Assembly: GCA_945952065.1 (NCBI GenBank) | Contig: CAMFGY010000002.1 | Location: 186,001 to 250,000, forward strand | From: an uncultured Burkholderiales bacterium | Lineage (GTDB): Bacteria > Pseudomonadota > Gammaproteobacteria > Burkholderiales > Burkholderiaceae_C | Length of the DNA stretch: 64,000 bases | Direction of reading: 5' to 3' | Part shown: one piece after another, positions 19,292-26,865 of the stretch | Position numbering within the stretch: position 1 is the stretch's first letter | Layout: each line of letters opens with the position of its first letter | Position numbers and translations under genes: made by a program | Notes under the pieces: model-generated | What the model was told of the DNA's origin: nothing | Databases searched by the model: none | What the model saw: the letters and a program-made list of their open reading frames with translations, nothing else

Positions 19292-20874
19292 CAACCCTTG
19301 GTGCCGCCGCGCACCGCGTCCACCGCCAGTGGCACCACGGCCAAGAGCCCCAGGGACTCGCCGTAGGCTTTTCGACAATCGGCGCGTTTGGCTTCTTCCA
19401 GGCTCTCGCTGAGCTTGGACTTGCGCTCCGGCGGCAGAGGCATCAGCGGCAAGACACCGCGGGAGCCTTGGGCCGACAACTCCCCGCCCCGCGGCAGACT
19501 CAGGTTCAAGGGCTTGCGCTCGGGCGCCGCCGAGGCCGGCGTGGCCACATCCCGCCCGAGCCGGGGGCCGGCATCGGGGGCGCCCAAGCGCGCTCGGGCC
19601 GTGCCGGGCTCCAGCAGTGAAGAGGCCGTACTGGCCGTTTTCTCGGGCTGAACCTCGCGCTTGGCCACGGCCTCCGACGGTGGCGCTGAGGCCACAGCAG
19701 GCGCTGAAGCCGCGGCCGGTGTCGGCTGGGCCAGCGCCTGCGCTGCCGGCGGCGTCGTCGAAGGCAAGGCAGCCGCCTCAGGCAATTCAGGGGATTTGGC
19801 CAAGGGCTGGCTGGGCAGCTCGGGCAATGGCCGCAGCTTGGCCACTTCAGCGGCGCCGAGCTGGGCCGGCTGACGCGCAGGCGGCAGGGCCAAAGGCGGC
19901 GCCAAAGTGGGCGCAGGCACAGACGCAGCCGCCTCGGACTTGGCCATGGCGGGCAATCGCTCGCTCAAAGCAGCGGGCCGGGGCGGCGGGGCTTCGAGCC
20001 TGCGCGCAGTCGTCGGCGCCGGTCGCAATTCGGCCAAAGGCTTGGGGGCTTCCAAGGCGGCTGAGCCCGGCGCGGCAATGGCATCCAGCGGACGCAGCAG
20101 CGGCGGCAGACTCGGCAATGCCCGGGGCTCCAGGGTCTGGGTGGCGAGTGCGGGGGCTTTGGGCAGCAGGGGCAAGGGGGCCGGGACAGCAGCGCTGGCG
20201 CGGCTGTCTTTGCGCGAAGGGCCCGCCCGCAGCACCGCCGTGCTGCGCGGCACATCGGCCAGCGCCGTCGGCGCAGGCAAGGGGGCCAGATCCATCGAAC
20301 GCAGCTCAGCCAATGCAGGAAGGGGCTGAGGGCTGGGTGGTGAAGGCGCCTCCGCAGGGCTTGGCGCAGGCTGAGCAGGGGCAGGAGCCGTCGGCGCGGG
20401 AGGGATCAGAGCGGGCTGCGGCGCCGGATTTGCATCCACTGAGGCGGGTGCCTGCGCCTCAGCGGCTTCGCCAGGTTCGGGCACGCGGCTGGCCCACTCG
20501 CCTTCACGGGCGGCGCCGGGGCTCAAGGGCAAGGGCTGCGGCGCTTCGGCAGGCCTGACGGCGCCGCCATGGCGCTCTTGCCGGCCTTTGCCAACAGGCC
20601 CCTGCTGGCGCGGCTTGTTCGTGTCTTGCGGGCTCACCGTCGCGTTCTCAGGGCCAATGCCGCCGGTCAGGGTCACATTGAAGCGGCCCCAGACGCCTGC
20701 CCCGGGCGGGGCCGTGCCGCCGGGCGCGGTGCCGATCCACAGCAGCAGCAAGGCATGCAGCAAGACCGCCAGCAGCAGGCATTGGCTGAGCTTTTCGGCC
20801 TGCGGGGCCGGTGGCAGTGGGGATGACAGCGCGGACACCCCAAGGCGCGCCGCGAAAAAGCGCGGCGTCAGCAC
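19282..20874 (-). CDS. Membrane-anchored Pro/Ala-rich protein, unknown function
   Basis: 530 residues. One membrane span (about 31-48, CLLLAVLLHALLLLWIG) follows a short basic N-terminus. About 380 residues rich in Pro, Ala, Leu and Ser come next, then a small conserved-looking C-terminal part (KPLNLSLPRGGEL, then ADCRKAYGESLGLLAVVPLAVDAVRGGTKGCQW) with two cysteines. The architecture resembles TonB-type or other envelope-spanning proteins, but no TonB C-terminal motif is seen. The start is probably GTG at 20874: the frame stays open for about 60 nt more but contains no ATG. It is divergent from alkB. Confidence 0.65.
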   Translation of the reverse strand: MLTPRFFAARLGVSALSSPLPPAPQAEKLSQCLLLAVLLHALLLLWIGTAPGGTAPPGAGVWGRFNVTLTGGIGPENATVSPQDTNKPRQQGPVGKGRQERHGGAVRPAEAPQPLPLSPGAAREGEWASRVPEPGEAAEAQAPASVDANPAPQPALIPPAPTAPAPAQPAPSPAEAPSPPSPQPLPALAELRSMDLAPLPAPTALADVPRSTAVLRAGPSRKDSRASAAVPAPLPLLPKAPALATQTLEPRALPSLPPLLRPLDAIAAPGSAALEAPKPLAELRPAPTTARRLEAPPPRPAALSERLPAMAKSEAAASVPAPTLAPPLALPPARQPAQLGAAEVAKLRPLPELPSQPLAKSPELPEAAALPSTTPPAAQALAQPTPAAASAPAVASAPPSEAVAKREVQPEKTASTASSLLEPGTARARLGAPDAGPRLGRDVATPASAAPERKPLNLSLPRGGELSAQGSRGVLPLMPLPPERKSKLSESLEEAKRADCRKAYGESLGLLAVVPLAVDAVRGGTKGCQW

Positions 20875-21049
20875 GATGGGGCGGAAATCTTCTGCATCGA
20901 CAAAGTTCGGCGCTTTGGCCTCGGGTTCATGCTGCGCAGTCTAATGGCCTGGGCCGATACTGCGGGAGCTCAGCGCAGCACAAAAGCGGCGACGGCATTG
21001 CGGCGAAGCGCTCTCGAGAGCCGCGCCTTGTTTCACTTCAGATCGCGTC

Positions 21050-21688
21050 ATGACTGAGTCTTTGTTTGGGCCCGCAGCGCCCATGGAGTTGGCCCCCGGC
21101 GCCTGGCTGCTGCCGGGCTTGGCCTTGGAGGCGGAGCCTGCCCTGCTGGCGGCCTTGCAAGCCGTGTTGGCCCAAGCGCCCTGGCGCCAGATGCAAACCC
21201 CGGGAGGGCAGACCATGCAGGTGGCGATGAGCAACTGCGGGCCGCTGGGCTGGGTGTCCAGCCGGGCCGGCTATCGCTACCAAGCGCTGGACCCGCTGAG
21301 CGGCCAGGCTTGGCCGCCGATGCCGACGGTCTTTCAAACCTTGGCGCGTCACGCCGCTGAGTTGGCCCATTATGAAAACTTTGCGCCCGACGCCTGTTTG
21401 ATCAATCGCTATCTGCCGGGCACCCGGCTGAGCCTGCACCAAGACCGCGACGAGCGCGACTTCAGTCAGCCGATTGTGTCGGTCTCGCTGGGCCTGCCGG
21501 CCGTGTTCTTGTTTGGCGGCCTGCAACGGGCCGACAAAACCTTGCGGCTGCCGCTTTCACACGGCGATGTGCTGGTCTGGGGTGGCCCGGCTCGGCTGCG
21601 TTTTCACGGTGTGATGCCGGTGGCCCAGGGCCAACACCCCCGTTTGGGCGCACAGCGCATCAATCTCACCTTCAGACGCGCCTGCTAG
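21050..21688 (+). CDS. alkB: AlkB, 2-oxoglutarate/Fe(II)-dependent DNA alkylation repair dioxygenase
   Basis: 212 residues, close to the usual AlkB length. The Fe(II) ligands are visible: His and Asp in RLSLHQDRDERD (near 140-146) and the distal His in RFHGVMP (near 185). The 2-oxoglutarate-binding arginines are in AQRINLTFR at the C-terminus. The nucleotide-recognition region has GYRYQALDPLSGQAWPPMP, as in E. coli AlkB, and the INRYLPGTRLSLHQD signature. AlkB oxidatively removes methyl groups from 1-meA and 3-meC in DNA and RNA. No Ada-type regulator is adjacent; the gene stands alone between a divergent and a convergent gene. Confidence 0.95.
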   Translation: MTESLFGPAAPMELAPGAWLLPGLALEAEPALLAALQAVLAQAPWRQMQTPGGQTMQVAMSNCGPLGWVSSRAGYRYQALDPLSGQAWPPMPTVFQTLARHAAELAHYENFAPDACLINRYLPGTRLSLHQDRDERDFSQPIVSVSLGLPAVFLFGGLQRADKTLRLPLSHGDVLVWGGPARLRFHGVMPVAQGQHPRLGAQRINLTFRRAC

Positions 21689-21712
21689 CGTTTGCCCCGA
21701 GTCGGTCCGCCG

Positions 21713-22882
21713 CTACTTGGCGCCTTTGAGCTCGACAAACTTGGGCTGAGCCCGCCCCCCTTGGCCCACATGCAAGGCAAAGCCGCCCAGGTCCAGCGGG
21801 CCCATTTGGGCCAGCGCTTCCAACACCGAGGCGCGGCTCAGCGGTGCTTTGGCGCGGCGCAGGGCTTCGACCATGACGCGAGCGGCGATATAGCCCTCCA
21901 GGCTGATCGAATCGAAATGCTTGTCACCGGCCTGCCGCATGGCTTGTTGATAGGCCGCAACCAGGGGCAGCGACGCCTCTTGAGGGTCTGGCACCACTTG
22001 CGCCAGGGTCACGCCGCCCAGGTTTTTGCCCAGGGCTTCCCGCAAGGGCTCCAGGCCCGCAAAGGACAAGGTGTAGAAATGCCCGCGGTAACCCAAGCCG
22101 CGCGCCGCTTTGACAAAGGCGGCGCAGGTGGCATAGGTGCTGACCATGAAGATGGCGTCGGCCCGCGACTTGCGCACCAACTCGGTGGCCACATCGGCCA
22201 CGCTTTCGGAGTTGCGTTTCACGGTGGCGCTGACCGCCACCTGAATGCCCTGTTCGGCCGCGGCCGCCTTGATCGCCTCCAGCCCGGAGCGGCCGAACAT
22301 ATCGGCTTGCACCATCACATTGATCGAACGCACCCCGGCGGCCTTCATGGCCTGCGCCAGCTTGCGACTTTCGTCGGCATAGCTGGCACGCACATTGAAC
22401 ACATAGGGGCTGGGCGGCTCGCGCAAGACCTCGGAGCCGGTGTAGGCCCCGACGAAAGCCACTTGAGCGCGCCGCACATAGGGCAAGGCCACAAAGCTGG
22501 TGGGCGTGCCCACATAGCCGAACAGAGCCAGGGTGCGCGGGTCTTCCAGCAACTGACGGGTATTGGCCTCGGCTCGCTCGGACTCGTAGGCGTCATCCAG
22601 CAAGTCCAGCGCAATCATGGCGCCGCCCACGCCGCCTTGCTTGTTGACCTGCGCAAAATAGGCTTGCGATCCGGCATGAAAACGCTGGCCCAACAAGGCC
22701 GCCGGACCACTGAGCGCAGCCGATGCGCCCAAATGAATCACTGCGGGCGCCGTCGCCGCGGCCCCCGCACCGGCGTTGCTGAGCAGCTGCTCCACTGCGG
22801 GCATTGCCGCAGCCCTCGCCCCCAGGGCCAGGCCTGCGGGCGTGAACATCAACAACAGCAAGGGACGGTAGCGCCGCAGCAT
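21713..22882 (-). CDS. Branched-chain amino-acid-type ABC transporter substrate-binding protein
   Basis: 389 residues with an N-terminal signal peptide (RRYRPLLLLMFTPAGLALGARA). The mature part has the two-lobed Leu/Ile/Val-binding fold: IHLGASAALSGPAALLGQRFHAGSQAYFAQVNKQGGVGG, DLLDDAYESERAEANTRQLLED, GYVGTPTSFVALPYV, and later FVGAYTGSEVLREP. It binds a small amino-acid-like or aromatic ligand in the periplasm. No permease or ATPase gene adjoins it, so it is an orphan binding protein that may feed a transporter or sensor elsewhere. It is convergent with alkB with only 24 nt between. Confidence 0.9.
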   Translation of the reverse strand: MLRRYRPLLLLMFTPAGLALGARAAAMPAVEQLLSNAGAGAAATAPAVIHLGASAALSGPAALLGQRFHAGSQAYFAQVNKQGGVGGAMIALDLLDDAYESERAEANTRQLLEDPRTLALFGYVGTPTSFVALPYVRRAQVAFVGAYTGSEVLREPPSPYVFNVRASYADESRKLAQAMKAAGVRSINVMVQADMFGRSGLEAIKAAAAEQGIQVAVSATVKRNSESVADVATELVRKSRADAIFMVSTYATCAAFVKAARGLGYRGHFYTLSFAGLEPLREALGKNLGGVTLAQVVPDPQEASLPLVAAYQQAMRQAGDKHFDSISLEGYIAARVMVEALRRAKAPLSRASVLEALAQMGPLDLGGFALHVGQGGRAQPKFVELKGAK

Positions 22883-23110
22883 GGGGTCGTGAAAAAAGCG
22901 GTGAGGAAATGAAAGACGTCGAAGGACAACACCAAAAGCAAAACCTGCTCTGCCCCCAGTCTACGTCCTGGCTTCAGGCTTGGCGATGACAGCGGGGCCA
23001 GGTCTTGCCTGCCAGGCCCCGGTCCGCTGGCCGAGGGGCGCGCAGCGGCCCCTTGTTTTTGACCTTGATCAGACATTGGCCAAATGCAGGCGGCCCGCAG
23101 GCCCTGTTCA

Positions 23111-23175
23111 CGTCGGCGTCACCCCGGCGTCACCCGAACGTCATGCAGGGCGGTCACGCTGCCGTCACGCATTCC
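23111..23175 (+). promoter_or_regulatory. Array of 11-nt spaced GTCA(C/T) repeats, candidate Pho box
   Basis: GTCAC/GTCAT begins at 23118, 23129, 23140, 23153 and 23164, giving spacings of 11, 11, 13 and 11 nt. PhoB boxes are direct repeats of a CTGTCAT-like core at 11-nt spacing, so this array fits in pattern, though the flanks are GC-rich. The last unit is about 50 nt before the start of the next gene. The array lies in the 338-nt gap 22883-23220; I see nothing else in that gap. Confidence 0.45.
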
Positions 23176-23220
23176 GTTTTCTTTGCTTTGCGCCTCATTC
23201 ACTTTCAAGGAGCCCCACCC

Positions 23221-23847
23221 ATGCGTTTGCATGACTTTCACCAAATGCTCGAAACCCTGCGCTGGGACGACCACCGCTACTACCACCAATGCCGCATCAA
23301 CCAGACGTTGCACCTGATCAGCGCGATCAGCTTTTTGTGCGCCTATGTCTTGCTCTTCATCGACCCGGCGCTGGCCGGCATCGTCGGCTGGACCATCGGC
23401 ATGGTGACACGCCAATCGGGCCATATCTTTTTCGAGCCACGGGGCTACGACACCATCAACCAGGCCAGCGATGCGCACAAAGAAGCCATCAAGGTCGGCT
23501 TCAATATGCGCCGCAAGGCGGTGCTGATCGGGGTTTGGCTGGCCTTGCCGGTGCTGCTGTGGGCCGAGCCCGGTTTGTGGGGGCTGATCACGCCCAGCCA
23601 CAGCTTGTCGGGCTGGCTGCATGACGTCGGCCTGAGTTGGTTGGCGCTGGGAGCAGCGGGCTTGCTGGCGCGCACCGTGCACCTGTTCTTCCTGCGCAGC
23701 CCGGCCTGGGGCTTGGCCTGGGCCGCCAAAATCATCAGCGACCCCTTCCACAATGTAGCGATTTACTGGCGCTCCCCCCTCGCCCTGTTGCGCGGCCAGC
23801 GCTTCGACCCGATGCAAGAGGGCGCGCCGCAGTCCGGGGCCGCCTGA
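23221..23847 (+). CDS. Membrane protein with a DUF962/Mpo1-like His pattern
   Basis: 208 residues with a good AAGGAG site before the ATG. It has a soluble N-terminus with spaced His/Asn (DDHRYYHQCRINQTLHLISA), a hydrophobic hairpin (SFLCAYVLLFIDPALAGIVGWTIG), then GHIFFEPRGYD and further membrane segments (KAVLIGVWLALPVLLW; LSWLALGAAGLLART). The H...N...H before a double span and the H-x-F-F-E after it resemble the DUF962/Mpo1 family (Fe-dependent fatty-acid alpha-oxidation in yeast). The resemblance is only by pattern and the identification is tentative. A likely Pho-type repeat array lies just upstream, suggesting phosphate-responsive expression. Confidence 0.6.
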   Translation: MRLHDFHQMLETLRWDDHRYYHQCRINQTLHLISAISFLCAYVLLFIDPALAGIVGWTIGMVTRQSGHIFFEPRGYDTINQASDAHKEAIKVGFNMRRKAVLIGVWLALPVLLWAEPGLWGLITPSHSLSGWLHDVGLSWLALGAAGLLARTVHLFFLRSPAWGLAWAAKIISDPFHNVAIYWRSPLALLRGQRFDPMQEGAPQSGAA

Positions 23848-23935
23848 GGCGCAGGCCGTGGAAGAATCCAGCGCAGGCGCGGCACTTGCACTTGTGCTTG
23901 CACTGCTTCCACATTCCCCAAGCTGCTCAACCCTC

Positions 23936-23980
23936 TCAGCCCCTTCAGCCCCTTCAGCCCCTTCAGCCCCCTCAGCCCAT
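23936..23980 (+). repeat. Five tandem 9-nt units (TCAGCCCCT-like)
   Basis: TCAGCCCCT occurs three times exactly, followed by TCAGCCCCC and TCAGCCCAT. The run ends just before the start of the small secreted protein gene and lies in its leader. Confidence 0.9.
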
Positions 23981-23988
23981 CTTGGATA

Positions 23989-24291
23989 ATGAAGACTTCG
24001 CCTGTTCTGCGTCCCCTGCTGCTCTTGCTGCCCCTGCTTGGGGCCAGCAGCAGCTCGGCCTTGCCGGCCCCCAAATACCTGTCGATCGAGCGCTTTGAAC
24101 AGTGCTTGGCCACACAGCGCCAGGCGAGCCATCAGAGCTGGTGCATGCCGGCCCAGAAAGCCGCCGCTTGCCCCGAGTCGAGCTGGCAGCAGCTGAAAAA
24201 CCTCGCGCCCCAAGACCAAGTGCCCGCCTGCCAAGCGCCGCCTGGGGCGGCCGCAGCTTCCGCGGCCTCGGCCGCATCGGCCCCAAACTGA
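23989..24291 (+). CDS. Small secreted Cys-containing protein, unknown function
   Basis: 100 residues. Residues 1-24 form a clear signal peptide (KTSPVLRPLLLLLPLLGASSSSALP). The mature part contains four cysteines (EQCLATQ, SWCMPAQ, AACPESS, PACQAPP), which could form two disulfides, and an LSIERFEQCL helix. The tail is an Ala/Ser-rich run. The protein is too small for a confident family. The 9-nt tandem repeat immediately upstream leaves no strong ribosome site, which lowers confidence in the start. Confidence 0.6.
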   Translation: MKTSPVLRPLLLLLPLLGASSSSALPAPKYLSIERFEQCLATQRQASHQSWCMPAQKAAACPESSWQQLKNLAPQDQVPACQAPPGAAAASAASAASAPN

Positions 24292-24321
24292 TGCCCCTGC
24301 ACGGCGCGGAGTCCGTCGGGC

Positions 24322-24828
24322 TCAGTCCCCGGCTTGCTGGCGCGCCGCCGCCTTGGTCTTGACGTCCTCGGGCGACCAAAACAGCCATTGCCGCGCTTGC
24401 ATATGCTCGCGGATCGCCTCGCTCTGGCCCTGGCTGATCTTGCCCGCGATCAGCCCCAGCGACACCTGGGTTTGCGTATTGATCAAGCCCTGCTCCAACA
24501 GCTCTTGCTTCAAACGATGGAGCACGATCTGGCGGTAGGGCTCCGAGGTGAACAGCTTGAAGCGCCCGGTGGGCACCTCATGCAACTCTTGCAATTGCGC
24601 CAGCTTGACGCCCGGCGTGTCTGAATAGGCCTTCACCTCCAAGGCCAACAGTTCATTGCGGGCGGGCTGAAACGCGAGCATGTCGATCTCGGTGCGCAAG
24701 CTGGCCTGCTTGCCAATTTGCCGCTTTTCCTCCGGCGTGAGCTTCACCCTGAAGCTGCGGCGCAGCCAATAGCCTTCGGCCTCAAGCAGCGTCGCCACGG
24801 TGTTCTCAAACTTGTCAATCATCATCAT
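24322..24828 (-). CDS. PD-(D/E)XK nuclease-like small protein
   Basis: 168 residues. The N-terminus IDKFENTVATLLEAEGYWLRRSFRVKL is followed by RTEIDMLAFQPARNELLALEVKAY: Glu47, Asp49, Glu64-x-Lys66, with the hydrophobic strands expected around a PD-(D/E)XK active site. This arrangement is common to restriction-like endonucleases and Holliday-junction-type nucleases, and is also found in some non-catalytic relatives. Its start overlaps the gntR stop by 4 nt and its ribosome site (GAGG) lies in the last gntR codons, so it is translationally coupled. Three ATGs in a row (24828, 24825, 24822) leave the exact start open. Confidence 0.65.
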   Translation of the reverse strand: MMMIDKFENTVATLLEAEGYWLRRSFRVKLTPEEKRQIGKQASLRTEIDMLAFQPARNELLALEVKAYSDTPGVKLAQLQELHEVPTGRFKLFTSEPYRQIVLHRLKQELLEQGLINTQTQVSLGLIAGKISQGQSEAIREHMQARQWLFWSPEDVKTKAAARQQAGD

Positions 24829-25520
24829 GCTTGGGTTTCCTCTTCAGGCCCGGCGACGAGCGGGGCGGGCTCGCTGAGCGCTTGCTGCTGCCGCAGCACC
24901 GCCATCACCTGCGCACTCAAACGTGCGGTGTGCTGACGCATGGCCCGCTCCGCGGCCGGCGCATCACCGGCCTGCACGGCTTGCAAAATGGCTTGATGTT
25001 CTGCCAGCGAGATCTGCAGCCTTTGCTCCACCGCTTTGAGCGCCGCGCCAAATGGCGCCAGCCGCTCACGCAGGCCCTCCAACAGGGTCTGCAGGACTTG
25101 GTTCTGCGCGGCACCGCTGATCAAACGATGAAATTGTTGGTTCAGCCCTAAGTAGCTGGCCTGATCACCGCAGGCCGCGCAGCGCTGCGCTTGCGCATGC
25201 AAGAGGGCCAGCTGCTCTTTCTGCGCCGCACTCATGCGCAGCGCACTGAGGCCGCAGCACAAAGACTCCAAGGCCGCCAGCGCCTCCAGCATCTCGGACA
25301 AATCTGCCAGGCTGATGCGGCGCACCACGCCGCCTTTGCGTGGCTGCAGTTCGATCAAGCCGCGTGCATGCAGCTCGCGCAAAGCTTCCCGGATGGGCGT
25401 GCGGGACACCTGGAATCGCTCGGCCAAAACCAGTTCTTCAAGCTTTTGCCCAGGCGGCAGTTTGCCGCTCACGATGTCTTCCGCCAGGCTGCGGCAGATG
25501 CCCGAGGATGCGTTTCCCAT
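24825..25520 (-). CDS. GntR/FadR-family transcriptional regulator
   Basis: 231 residues. The N-terminal winged helix has LAEDIVSGKLPPGQKLEELVLAERFQVSRTPIREALRELHARGLIELQPRKGGVVRRI, the signature GntR DNA-binding domain. An all-helical FCD ligand domain follows (LEALAALESLCCGLSALRMS; LNQQFHRLISGAAQNQVL; EHQAILQAVQAGDAPAAERAMRQHTARL). The FCD metal/ligand histidines are present. The ATG at 25520 is chosen because the fold starts there; a longer frame adds Arg/Pro-rich residues. FCD regulators usually sense organic acids. It is divergent from the TauE exporter and may control it. Confidence 0.92.
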   Translation of the reverse strand: MGNASSGICRSLAEDIVSGKLPPGQKLEELVLAERFQVSRTPIREALRELHARGLIELQPRKGGVVRRISLADLSEMLEALAALESLCCGLSALRMSAAQKEQLALLHAQAQRCAACGDQASYLGLNQQFHRLISGAAQNQVLQTLLEGLRERLAPFGAALKAVEQRLQISLAEHQAILQAVQAGDAPAAERAMRQHTARLSAQVMAVLRQQQALSEPAPLVAGPEEETQA

Positions 25521-25788
25521 GATCTTGCCTGCGTGATGGTGTCGGGAGGGGGGATGAGGTCGGGCCGCGCGCCTGCAGCGCGGGCGCATTCTAGCGAGCA
25601 AGGCCCAACCCCTGGGCAAGACTCAGCCACTACGGATTGCCACTCGCCAAGTCAAGACAGAAACACAGCGCATCCAAGGCCAGCGTCGGCAATCTAAGCT
25701 ATGGTCGCAGCCTGAAGTGTTGGATCAAACAGGCGTGCTGACGATGGGGCATGCCGAACAAGCGCTGGAGCAGGTGATGGGTGTGGGG

Positions 25789-26613
25789 ATGAACGAGTTG
25801 GCGGCCTATCTGGCCCTGGGGGCGGGGACGGGCGTGTTGGCCGGGCTCTTGGGGGTGGGCGGCGGCATTGTGATCGTGCCCATGTTGGTGTGGATCTTCA
25901 GCGCCCTGCCCTGGGGCGAAGCCCATGCCGCCAGCATCGCACACCTGGCCTTGGGCACCTCCCTGGCCAGCATTGTGTTCACCGCCATCTCCAGTGTGCG
26001 CGCCCACCACCGACGCGGCGCCGTGGACTGGCCCCTGGTCAAGCAACTGAGCCCGGGCTTGCTGCTCGGCACCCTGGCCGGCAGCTGGCTGGCCAGCCAG
26101 ATGTCCACGCCGCTGCTGAAGGCGGTATTCATTGCCTTCGCTTTCTATGTGGGCCTGCAAATGCTGTTCAACCTGAAGCCCTCGGCGGGCCGCGATTTGC
26201 CCGGCCCCTGGGGCTTGGGCGGCGTGGGCCTGGGCATTGGGGTGTTCTCCAGCCTGGTGGGCATTGGCGGCGGCTCGGTGTCGGTGCCCTTCATGAGCTG
26301 GTGCCGGGTGCCCTTGCACCGCGCCATTGCCACCTCGGCGGCCCTGGGCTTTCCCATCGCCGTGGCCGGCGCCACCGGCTACATCCTCAACGGCCTGCAT
26401 CTGATTCAAGAGCAAGGCCCTCAAGCCCTGCCCGCCCACGCTTTGGGTTATGTCTATTTACCGGCCTTGGCCGGTGTGGCCTTGGGCTCGGTGCTCACCG
26501 CCCCCTTCGGCGCCAAGCTCGCCCACGCGCTGCCGGTGGCCCGGCTCAAGCAGTGCTTTGCAGTGCTCTTGCTCTTGCTGGGCAGCCGGATGCTATGGAG
26601 CCTGTTGCGCTGA
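25789..26613 (+). CDS. TauE/SafE-family (sulfite/organosulfonate) exporter
   Basis: 274 residues. The N-terminal half has LALGAGTGVLAGLLGVGGGIVIVPMLVWIF and the second half repeats the pattern (GVGLGIGVFSSLVGIGGGSVSVPFMSW). This is the internal duplication with GxGGG turns that defines TauE/SafE. About eight membrane spans are visible. Members move sulfite, sulfonates or other organic anions across the inner membrane. Start: ATG at 25789; in-frame GTG 25717 and ATG 25744 are possible but add polar residues. The divergent GntR gene 268 nt away is a plausible regulator. Confidence 0.87.
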   Translation: MNELAAYLALGAGTGVLAGLLGVGGGIVIVPMLVWIFSALPWGEAHAASIAHLALGTSLASIVFTAISSVRAHHRRGAVDWPLVKQLSPGLLLGTLAGSWLASQMSTPLLKAVFIAFAFYVGLQMLFNLKPSAGRDLPGPWGLGGVGLGIGVFSSLVGIGGGSVSVPFMSWCRVPLHRAIATSAALGFPIAVAGATGYILNGLHLIQEQGPQALPAHALGYVYLPALAGVALGSVLTAPFGAKLAHALPVARLKQCFAVLLLLLGSRMLWSLLR

Positions 26614-26748
26614 GCGCGCCGTCCGATGGGTGCGACTTCATGACAAAGGGGCTTGACCGGACAGAAGCCCAATTAGGGCTTGAGCGGTGCCACTCAAAGA
26701 GTGCTAACGCCGAATCCTCCCCCCCCTAACTTCAAGTGCCCACCCCTT

Positions 26749-26772
26749 AAACAGGGGAGGTGAGTCCTGTTT
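26749..26772 (+). promoter_or_regulatory. Dyad AAACAGG-N10-CCTGTTT, candidate operator
   Basis: Two perfect 7-nt inverted arms are separated by 10 nt. The dyad lies about 10 nt before a TATAGT hexamer (26783-26788) that could be the -10 of the giant beta-strand-repeat gene. An overlapping small hairpin (CCCCT-TAAAC-AGGGG, 26743-26757) could instead end the TauE transcript. Confidence 0.4.
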
Positions 26773-26788
26773 GATCGCTGGATATAGT

Positions 26789-26809
26789 GCCCCCGCTTGC
26801 TCCGGGGGC
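26789..26809 (+). promoter_or_regulatory. Leader stem-loop of the beta-strand-repeat gene
   Basis: GCCCCCG and CGGGGGC pair perfectly around a 7-nt loop, 56 nt before the ATG. It would fall at the very 5' end of a transcript starting after TATAGT, where it could stabilise the long mRNA. Confidence 0.4.
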
Positions 26810-26865
26810 GTACTGCGACGTGACCATGCGAGAGGCGCTAACTCATAAGAACCAGGGAAGCTCCA

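Noticed and set aside
23763-24113. Small minus-strand frame encoding GLKGLKGL repeats
   Set aside because: It is the reverse reading of the 9-nt tandem repeat at 23936-23980 and lacks a plausible start or conserved sequence.
26691-26707. GAGTGCTAA resembling half of a CIRCE heat-shock element
   Set aside because: The left half TTAGCACTC is absent at the required 9-nt spacing and no chaperone gene follows.
26783-26805. Possible sigma-54 promoter (TGG...TTGCT) before the PEP-CTERM gene
   Set aside because: The spacing between the GG and GC elements is wrong.
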